In this document: positions 56,301 to 64,000 of the stretch, one piece after another | Layout: each line of letters begins with the position of its first letter | Position numbering within the stretch: the first letter of the stretch is position 1 | Assembly (NCBI GenBank): GCA_025617745.1 | Contig: CM046870.1 | Span: 27,423,927-27,487,926, forward strand | DNA: 64,000 nucleotides | Direction: 5' to 3' | From: Heliocidaris erythrogramma | Taxonomy: Eukaryota; Echinodermata; Echinoidea; Camarodonta; Echinometridae | Made by a program: the position numbers and the translations under genes | Notes under the pieces: model-generated | Databases searched by the model: none | Told to the model about the DNA's origin: nothing | Seen by the model: only the letters and a program-made list of their open reading frames with translations

Positions 56301-59300
56301 ACCCTCACAGGAAAATCATTGTGAGCAATATTCAAAATGAAGTGTTTTAAGGCAGGTTGGGTATGACAGTTCTTGTTGTTTTGTAGTGCACAGTATGTTT
56401 ATTATTTGAATTTTGCAAGTGAAAGTTTGGTTTACATTTACTGTTTGTGCAGGATGACGGTACCCCTGTGTCTGAGCAGGCGGCAGGAAGCATCAAGACC
56501 AACTACATTGGAGTGCTTCTAATGACCAACACATTCTTACCCCTTATCAGGGATGGTGGAAGGTAAGATACAAATAAAAAACAGGATGTAAGCGATGATA
56601 GATCATATAGAGTTACACCCGCAGCCATAGCAGCCATAGCTTTATTGCAATATTGTTTGTCATGCAAAATAGATAAAAGCATCATCAGACATCCTCAAAA
56701 CACATGAAAACATGGGACATTCTTTCTAAGGGAACGATGGAGCTGTAGACCATTATGGAGTTACAGCATTACAGAGTTTTAGTATAATATTGTTTGTCTT
56801 TTTGAAAGATAGAAACATGACTTTTTATCAACAGACATCCCCAGAACACACTAAAACACAGGATCAACTGACCATTTAATAAACTTTTAGAATTTCCATA
56901 ATTAATTCACTTATTACTCTAAATGTAGACCAGTTTGAGGGAAAAACATTTACAAGATACCTTTTAAATGATGAATACTTTCATATGAGACCATCTACAA
57001 GCAGAATGCTGACAGTAAATCATTTGGTCTTGCCAGAACTCGACCTTCTGATTGCAAGGTACTATTTGTCATCTCTGTTACTTATTACTCCATAAGGCAA
57101 TAAGGCATTATGATATGTGATGGCTCATTGGTAAAGCAGTGGTCTGGTGTTCAAAGCTGAGAGGTCTTGGGTTCAAAACCAATTGGATATGCTATGCCCT
57201 TTGGTAAGGCATTAAACCTCATTTACCAAGTCCCTAAGATAGGACTTGAGTTGTAGGTCCCCCTGGTTGCTTATCTACAGGTACTTGTATATGTGCTTTA
57301 TTAGCAGTCAGGTAAAACAGATTATCAGTCAAATCAAAGAAATAGTAGTTATCAAAGTTATCAAAGTTTTAAGCAAAGTTTGTGAGTTTGTGCTAGTGTA
57401 ATTTATCTAAGTACTGTTTTCTTTATATATAATATATAGGATTGTCAACCTAGCCAGCTTAGCTGCCGGTAGGACGTTCTACAACCAGAGTGAAGATCTT
57501 CAGCAGCGATTCAGGGATGTCTCGACTGAGCAGGGTGTGACGGACCTCATGAATGAATTCGTCGAGTGAGTAGACTGTTAATGCAAAGGTGGAAAATTTG
57601 TTGGTGCATTTTCTACCGAATTTATAACCTGTTATTACCTATTGATGAAAGATTTGCAAAGAGGCCAGTTTTTTTTTAGCTGAAAAATAAGAGGTGCAAA
57701 TTTCTTGTTGGATTGGGGGGGGGGGGGATGGGTGGGGTTGTGTTTTATACCCTTACCTTTTATTTTATAGCAGTAAATATCCTACCTCTGTTATCTTCTC
57801 ATGGGTGAAAATACAAGTAAATGTAAAATCTATGACTTCATTATAAACCTGCATGCATGTATGATTTTTGTTTCTTTCCGCAGAGCAACTAAGGCAGGAG
57901 ACCATGTGAAGAAGGGATGGGTCGACTTTGCATACGGGACAAGCAAACTAGGAGTAGTAGCTCTTACCAAAGTCCAAGGTGAAAACGTGAGCAGGGAGTC
58001 AAGCAAGAAAGATGTTCTCATCAATTGTGTAAGTAACCCTCGATTTCCTTTCTGTGACAAATGCTTGAGCGACAACTGCTCAGTGGTCCATTTTTATATG
58101 CCAATTTCATTTCTTATTTCAACTGTCAATCAAACACTGTGTGTAATCCTTACCCTTACCCTAACCATAACCATAATTCTAACCTTAAACCTAACCCTAA
58201 CCTTAAACCTAAACCTAACCTTAAACCTAAACCTAACCTTAAACCTAAAACCTAACCTTAAACCTAAACCTTAAACCTAACCCTAACCTTAAACCTTAAA
58301 CCTAACCCTAACCTTAAACCTTAAACCTAACCCTAACCTTAAACCTTAAACCTAACCCTAACCTTAATGTAACACACAGGGAAAATACACAACGCCCAGA
58401 AGAAGATGGTAACTGGGGGTTTTCCACTTTATTCCTCCCGTCGTATGGAGTGCGACAAATATAAAAAAGAACAAGAACCTGTATCAAAATACAACAAAAT
58501 AACAAATACATGTCACTGGTGTACATGTTGTAATAAACAGTTGTAGAAATATATACATACATTATCTTCACATTTCAATGGCAATTGTACTTTAAACCAA
58601 ACGATTGACTCGTTAAGATGCTAGACTGAGTTGCTTCAAATATCGAATAGATATACCACTAAGAACAATAGACGAGATGCCTAACCTGATTCATTAGTGA
58701 AAACTTTAAAGCATTTCATAAACAGCAATTCAATATATGATTTGAAAGTATTTTACCACTGAATCTAGTACATGTATAGCATTTAAAGAGAAAGTGTCAC
58801 AATAAGAAACACCATCAGAGTAATCTGCTAATTCAGTCTTAATGAGCAATGAAACAAATTATCTTACTTGAACTTCACTGCACTTCATTTAAAACAAAGT
58901 ATCATTCACAAATTAAAATGTGAATATTTGTTTAATTTAAATCCCCTTGTACATTCCATACACTCACCCCGACTACTTCATGCCCATCAAGCAAGTGTAA
59001 TGAAATCAGCCTTCATGACTCTGACACTGCATGATGACTGTAATCTAAAGAAACATGACAGATAAAGTTATAAACTCTAGACCGAACTACCTCGTAGAGT
59101 AACTAATCTTTATAAACATACCTACCTATGACAAAAACACTAAAAATCTTGTAAGAGGATTTCAACTGGTTATCTCAATAGTCCTGTTCCATCTTTACCT
59201 TGTGCTTGTAAAGTTACAGATTTTAGTCAGCACTGCTGCCAAACTTAACACACACACAGCTATACACACACACACACATGCATCAAGTTAAAATGTGTAT

Positions 59301-61045
59301 TAGCCCTACATGGTCCTTGATTATACACGTACTATACATACAGGCCTAACTGCTATTAGCCATTATACACACACACACACACACACACGATACACACTCT
59401 GTAACTTTCTATGCAAATAGCATGTTACAACTATATCCCAAAACTGCCCGTGCGTGAACTTTTCTAACATCTACCTAAGATATGCAATTCATGAATCAAG
59501 TATTTGATTGATCAAATAGGCCTATCATGAAATATTATAACAAGTTGACAATTCCTAACAACTTGATGAATACGATACAATCATATACAATTAATTTGGA
59601 ATTAACTATCATGCAGTCTCCCCATGTCAAAAGGAGTAATAAAGTTTAGCAATTCATGAATCAATACTTTCACTTATAACTGAACTCTTCATTACACTGT
59701 GCACTGTATAATAAAGTTCAGCAGCCACATGAAAGGCTGAGATTGAATCATTGTAAAACATCACTGAATCATACATCTTAATCACTAACACTCTTCAGAA
59801 GATTAGCTGTAAAACATACAACATTCTTACACTATTACAGATATAAAATTAATAAACATACCTATTAAAAGGAGAGAACTTTCTGACTTAACAGACTCTT
59901 CGGCGCCATGGCCGGTGAGCTTCGAGTGCAGTGCTTTCTTTTAATTTTGTTTCAAAAAACAGAAAAATGCAAGAAATTTCTGGACTAATCCATTCCACAG
60001 AAGGGGGGGGGGGGGAAGAGGGAGAGGGCTATTTACAAAGGAAGGACAATTTATGTAAAACTTGTTTTGCTCTGTTACATTAAACCTAACCCTAACCTAG
60101 AACCTAAACCTAACCTAGAACCTAAACCTAACCTAAAACCAAATTGCAACCTAACCCTAACTTTATATCTTTGAAAGTTTAGAATATTATCGTCTGTTGA
60201 GAGCCAGAAGGTCGTTAACTCTGTGTTAAAGTATATGAGTTAACGCCCTTCTGGCTCCAAACAGACGATATGTCGGTTAACCCTCAACTTCCCAGTATAC
60301 ATTGTAAGAGTAAGCTGTGGTATGTAAAAGGGAAGTGGTTGAACTGTATAAATCTACTTTGATATTAAAAAAAAGAATAGAAAATTTCAAGTAAAGTGAT
60401 CATTGTTCATAGTGCGTCTTGTTTTGTTCTTGCCAACTGAGTCACTCGATTATATATGTTGCTGTTATCCAGTCATTGTTAAGTAAACAATAAGTACAAA
60501 AGAAATACGCCCTATATATACATAAATATATTTTTGTTGTTGCTTAACACAGGTCACAGATTTTTCATAAAATCCTTTAGAACCCTTGATTTGCCAGTGT
60601 TTATACATGTTGTAATCATTATCCCAAATGAGCTACCAAAATGGAACTTGTTAAATTTCATGAAGCAGTCTAAGGTCTAAGTTCCATGAAATTACCATTT
60701 CTTTTGTAGAAAATTTCCCCAAATAGAAGTTAGTTGAAAAATGAGATCTACATGTTGTTGTATTTGCCCATTTTGTAAACGCCTCATTTATTTGCACCCT
60801 CATCATTTTATTTCGTGTTCCTCTCTTCTTTACAGTGCTGCCCAGGCTATGTTGCTTCAGGCATGACTGCACATCATACCGGTGACGATGCCAAAGGACA
60901 GATCAGTCCAGACCAGGGGGCGGATACTCCTGTCTACTTGTCCCTCCTACCGGCTGGGACAAGTGGCCTCCAGGGCAAGTTTTTCTCCAAGAGAACAGTG
61001 AAGAACTTCTTTGAGGAAGACATCAGGCCAATCACGTTTGACTAA
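53315..61045 (+). CDS. Carbonyl reductase-like SDR (paralog C)
   Basis: Exons: 53315-53335, 55265-55531, 56453-56562, 57440-57565, 57884-58028 and 60836-61045 (TAA). All borders are AG/GT and exon lengths equal those of A and B. The product is 292 residues: MPPKVAV, VTGSNSGVGLAIVRALCK for NADPH binding, NNAGIAYK, the catalytic Ser in IVNLASLAAG, YGTSK with catalytic Tyr and Lys, CCCPGY, and the end EEDIRPITFD. Known family role: cytosolic NADPH-dependent reduction of quinones, aldehydes and ketones; substrate here unknown. GVVYLNARNEERG has Asn where A and B have Thr, and the loop after the catalytic Ser (RTFYNQSEDLQQ) is the most diverged part, so substrate range may differ. Intron 5 holds telomere-like arrays around a 1.7-kb insertion. 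Confidence 0.95.
54016..54635. mobile_element. 620-bp GC-rich DNA element with TGCCTCAGTCACAAT ends
   Basis: TGCCTCAGTCACAAT and ATTGTGACTGAGGCA are perfect inverted ends, flanked by TAA on both sides (54013-54015, 54636-54638), as in PIF/Harbinger elements. It is clearly richer in CpG than its surroundings. The interior repeats the phrases GTCCGAT and GCCGAT. The single open frame inside (54090-54368) has no recognisable domain. It is in intron 1 of gene C; the corresponding intron of B lacks it. Confidence 0.8.
55565..55705. mobile_element. Chimeric MITE joining the two end types
   Basis: The left end GGGCCCTGTTTCATAAAACT is of the copy 1/2 type, while the right end CTTGATGAAACGCCCCCC is of the copy 3/4 type. 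The core CTGAAATCCTTGCATCTGAT is common to all. It is in intron 2 of gene C. Confidence 0.8.
57118..57330 (+). mobile_element. tRNA-derived SINE
   Basis: TGGCTCATTGGTAAAGCAG resembles a polymerase III A box and TTGGGTTCAAAACC a B box, at the usual distance. The body continues with TTGGTAAGGCATTAAACCTC and AGGTCCCCCTGGTTGC. It is in intron 3 of gene C, about 110 bp before exon 4. Confidence 0.7.
58146..58367 (-). repeat. Telomere-like CCTAACCCTAACCTTAAA array, left part
   Basis: C-rich on plus. The last 100 bp is a regular 25-bp higher-order unit made of CCTAACCCTAA and CCTTAAACCTTAAA blocks, repeated four times. It continues after the insertion at 60080-60157. It is in intron 5 of gene C. 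Confidence 0.88.
58368..60079. mobile_element. 1.71-kb TG...CA element, candidate solo LTR, in a telomere-like array
   Basis: It begins TGTAACACACAGGG and ends GCTCTGTTACA, giving a 7-bp perfect inverted end and the TG...CA termini usual for LTRs. TTAA stands on both sides (58364-58367, 60080-60083), and the broken telomere-like array resumes directly behind it. No ORF of note inside; an AATAAA lies near 58532, and CA repeats at 59249-59280 and 59370-59389. A solo LTR of a Ty3-like element, or a TTAA-targeting DNA element, would both fit. It is in intron 5 of gene C. Confidence 0.65.
60080..60157 (-). repeat. Telomere-like array, right part
   Basis: TTAAACCTAACCCTAACC followed by CTAGAACCTAAACCTAAC units, the continuation of 58146-58367 interrupted by the 1.71-kb element. 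Confidence 0.8.
60187..60271. mobile_element. 85-bp hairpin element, ATCGTCTGTTTGGAGCC family, copy 1
   Basis: TATCGTCTGTTGAGAGCCAG and CTGGCTCCAAACAGACGATA form the arms, with GTTAACTC / GAGTTAAC inside. It is in intron 5 of gene C. A second copy is at 62899-62966. Confidence 0.75.
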
Positions 61046-61488
61046 ACTATTTTCTTAACCCTTTCATTCTCACAAGTCTTTGTAAAAGACCTCCCGTCGT
61101 TTATGAGAAAATCTTTTTTAAAAAACCACAAAGAACACCTTGAGAGTTGGTGTTCACCTGAAAACTGCAGTTTCAGGCGACATCATTCATTTCAAAGTAA
61201 ATTTTAATAGCCAAACCACCCTTATACAAAGTCTGGACTTTGTAGATCTTAGAACTTTAGCTTTGAACTTCTCAGAAAGATTAGTTTTTAACAACTCAGA
61301 AATGTTACTTTTAAACAACTGAAATATATGATTTTATTGTAAGTTTACTAAAATACTTTGTGTATCATGCCATAGAGAGTCTATAAACTCTAAGCTTTTT
61401 GAGTAGCTTTGTCACCACCTAAATGAATAGCTGCCTTTGCAACTACATTAATTGGAACAAGAGAGGGCACTGTAATGGCCCCTATTTT

Positions 61489-61675
61489 AGAGTACCTATA
61501 TAAAGAGAGCAGCGACAACTCATGATTTGAACGCCATTTTGTTTCCTCTGCTATGCAACATTTCTATTCAATTCCGATGAGCACCTGGGTGTTCTCAATA
61601 GAAAGAATTCAAACGCCATTTTGTTTCCCGAAAAGTCAGACGTCTATGTTGCTACTCTCTATATAAAGGTACTCT
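61489..61675. mobile_element. 187-bp MITE with AGAGTACCT ends
   Basis: AGAGTACCTATATAAAGAGA and TCTCTATATAAAGGTACTCT are inverted. GAACGCCATTTTGTTTCC and CAAACGCCATTTTGTTTCCC are a direct repeat inside. It lies about 450 bp after the stop codon of gene C, possibly in its 3' UTR. Confidence 0.75.
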
Positions 61676-62344
61676 ACCCTATGTAATTCACTGTAATTCT
61701 CTTTTTTATAGCCATCTGTATAGAGTTTAGACAACTTGGTTTCAGTAGATAGCAATATATGCCAGTGCTTTATAATGCTGATGAGCAAGAATTGTGAAAT
61801 GAAAAGGGTCAATCCATTTTTGGATGTTTCAACTTTTGTTCAACCAGGGCTGCGATTGATGTTCATTGATAGCAAATCCTCCTGTTCAGTCGCCAAGTTA
61901 CAATCTCCTCTCTTTTGTACAGAGTTTCAGTTGATATCAATCTCTAATTTAATTGTGATTACTTCAAATATATCACTGCTCTTCATGAGATGTAGCTCAA
62001 GACTTTAAAAGATGGGATTTGTCATTTTGACCTCGGTAATTCTTGGGCTGAATAATCAACAAGTAAATAATGAATTGTAATTTTTATTCGATCCCCTGCT
62101 CCTTTTTTAAAATATGTAAATAGGATTAGAGGAATGCTTAAACTAAATCATGTTACATTTCTGTATAGATTTTTAATTGTTATTTTTCCTTTACATTTTT
62201 CAACGATTATAATGTATTCAAGTTTTCTTGATTTATAGGGGAGACAGGATTCATAGGGAGTATGGCAGGAAAAGAGTTGCAGAAACTTGGGATTGGGGCA
62301 CAGGATTTTATTGGCTTCTTATTCTAATTCTGCATTATATAAAT

Positions 62345-62735
62345 CTTATAATAATAATAATAATAATCTGCATTTATATGGCGCCTTTCCAGTTAATAAC
62401 TGCACAAAGTGCTTTTCAGTGTATTATTACCCCGGTTATTGGATCCTATTACGATTCTGCACTTATAGTGCACATTCTCCACTCCACGAGGGAGCATTCC
62501 AGTCTGGCTGCCATTTTACAGGCGCATATATACTATTCCAGTCACAGTGACATTCGCATCCTACCGGGTACCCATTTAACACCTGGATGGAGAGTGGCAA
62601 ATGTAGATTAATGTCTTGCCAAAGGACATTAGTGCCGCAGCGGGAGTTGAACTGCGAACCATGTGATCCACAGTCCGCGAACCATGTGATCCACAGTCCG
62701 GTGACATATCCACTAGACCACGACACCTCTATCAG
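62345..62735 (-). mobile_element. tRNA-derived SINE with a 27-bp internal duplication
   Basis: On the minus strand, GTGTCGTGGTCTAGTGGATA is the A-box end of a tRNA-like head and GGTTCGCAGTTCAACTCCCG holds the B box. The phrase CATGTGATCCACAGTCCG occurs twice on plus (62660-62677 and 62687-62704). The tail ends in GGCGCCATATAAATGC and an ATT microsatellite, a common SINE/LINE ending in invertebrates. Confidence 0.75.
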
Positions 62736-62898
62736 TTTTTCCAAGTTTCTTCACCTAACTCAGATGTCTACATGTATAACCCAGTGTGTGAGTGCATCTT
62801 GTAATTAATATTTTTGATTAGAATGCATGTGTTTTTAAACCTTTGCCCTGTACAAGTCTCCTGCAATGGGGAGCAATGTGGTTTATACATTCCCAACA

Positions 62899-62966
62899 TA
62901 TCGTCTGTTTGGAGCCAGAAGGGCGTTAACTCATATACTTTAACACAGGCTCCAAACAGACGATAT
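62899..62966. mobile_element. 68-bp hairpin element, ATCGTCTGTTTGGAGCC family, copy 2
   Basis: TATCGTCTGTTTGGAGCC and GGCTCCAAACAGACGATA are perfect inverted arms around GTTAACTCATATACTTTAAC. Very like copy 1 at 60187-60271 but with a shorter right arm. Confidence 0.8.
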
Positions 62967-64000
62967 AACATTTCTATTCCTTCAGAGCATAGTAATGTTG
63001 GAAATGAAAAGTTTTTTTTTTTCCATCTTACATTCCAAATTTCAGTTTGTTTACAAAATTTAAATAACATCATTATTAACTAACTGTGAGTTTGCTCATT
63101 TTGTAAAATATCATTTATTTAGAATCGTTAACAGGGTTATTTTGTTTATAATAGCAACTAAATATCAATATCTTATTTATCTCAAAACATGGTAAACTTG
63201 TCTAAATCTTTAGACCCCATTCCTCTTGTTCATCTGCAAAATTTAGAAAACTGTAGTCTTTCATAATTATGCTGTTCTCGTTCATTATATTTTTGATGAA
63301 AGGTTTAAGTGTAAGATTTAATGATATTACGTGAGCATTGAGTTTGTTAATGATTGAAATGCGATTTAGTGAATTTTTACATCATGTTCATCCTAGCTGA
63401 AGACAGAAAGTTTTGGAGAACCTGTGTCTCAAAATCCATCACATTGTCGACGCAACAGCCTCCAAGCTATGGACATACTTGTAGATAGATAGCTAGATCT
63501 AGAAAAGTTAGAAAATTGTAGTCTTTCGTAATGATTTTAGACATTTTCATTTATGATATTGCAGGTTTCATGTGTCTAATGTTATAGTTGATGAGAAGTG
63601 ATATATTATTAGCAGAGATTGATCATGAATTCTCTACGCAGTAGTATCTGATACTTTATGTATAAAGATTAGTTATGATTCAAATTAATTATCTTTTTTT
63701 CATGTCCATTTTAAATGCATCAGACTTAAGGCGGATTCACACCAAACACCAAACACGACAAACGACAAACGACACGACAGCACGACATGAACGACTTTCT
63801 GAAAAATCGCTCTAATGCAAAACCTATGACACCGTGCACACTGCCACGACATTTTCCGAAACGTCGTGCACGACGTTTTTAGGGGTTTTTAGTCGTTTCA
63901 GAAAATCGCTCAGCGAGCGATTTTCCCAGCACGACAAAACGACATTTTGGCCACCAACCAATTAGCGTGGATGATTTGCAGTGACGTCATATTTATCCAA

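Larger units (their letters stand above)
61046..64000. other. 3' flank of gene C
   Basis: No further coding exon was recognised. It holds the MITE at 61489-61675, the SINE at 62345-62735 and the hairpin at 62899-62966. From 63730 a repeat starts (GGCGGATTCACACC, then ACGACAAACGACA phrases, many ACGTCGTG motifs) that runs off the window end; it resembles the terminus of another small DNA transposon. Confidence 0.5.

Noticed and set aside
58146-58367. Telomere-like array as a chromosome end
   Set aside because: It lies in an intron with intact exons on both sides and is interrupted by an insertion.
62228-62611. 127-residue frame with a hydrophobic stretch
   Set aside because: It runs through a SINE and its ATT microsatellite; the Ile run comes from the microsatellite.

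Overview
The window is animal nuclear DNA. It has spliced genes with long introns, very dense small transposons, and LINE, SINE and DIRS fragments. I think a sea urchin or other echinoderm is most likely. The main clue is a 5.15 kb element built like the TU foldback family described from sea urchins, with long inverted ends made of short tandem repeats and an 8-bp target duplication. Species is an inference; no rRNA or mitochondrial marker is present.

Positions 1-4320 hold the 3' part of a decayed DIRS-type (tyrosine-recombinase) retrotransposon. It has a gag-like region with an internal duplication, reverse transcriptase, RNase H and recombinase, all broken by frameshifts and stops, then an inverted-repeat terminal region. 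Positions 6423-8121 carry the last three visible coding exons (+ strand) of a coiled-coil protein gene whose 5' part lies outside the window or was not found. Positions 8122-15362 are non-coding and rich in small hairpin transposons.

The main content is three paralogous carbonyl-reductase-like (CBR1-type, short-chain dehydrogenase/reductase) genes. Gene A is on the minus strand (25646 down to 15363), gene B on plus (40627-47830) and gene C on plus (53315-61045). I could trace all six exons of each. The exons have identical lengths in all three (21, 267, 110, 126, 145, 210 nt) and encode 292 residues, with the NADPH-binding TGSNxGxG, NNAG, catalytic Ser and YxxxK motifs intact. A is divergent from B; B and C are in tandem and share promoter and flanking sequence, so they look like a recent segmental duplication.

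The 15 kb between A and B holds a minus-strand LINE carrying a nested small transposon, a plus-strand LINE tail, a 1 kb block present in about three copies, and the TU-like foldback element, which interrupts one copy of that block and itself contains a mini-transposon that contains another. Introns of B and C hold a foldback element carrying the start of a THAP-like zinc-finger domain, a complete tRNA-Arg(UCU)-like gene and an inverted, deleted relative of it, and a 1.7 kb TG...CA element with a TTAA duplication inside a telomere-like array.

The three reductases probably reduce carbonyl substrates (quinones, aldehydes, ketones, perhaps prostanoids) with NADPH in the cytosol; specificity cannot be read from sequence. 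I did not find a new multi-gene system. The most unusual structures are the nested foldback element, the THAP-bearing foldback, the inverted tRNA module, and a mini-transposon 17 bp from a splice acceptor.
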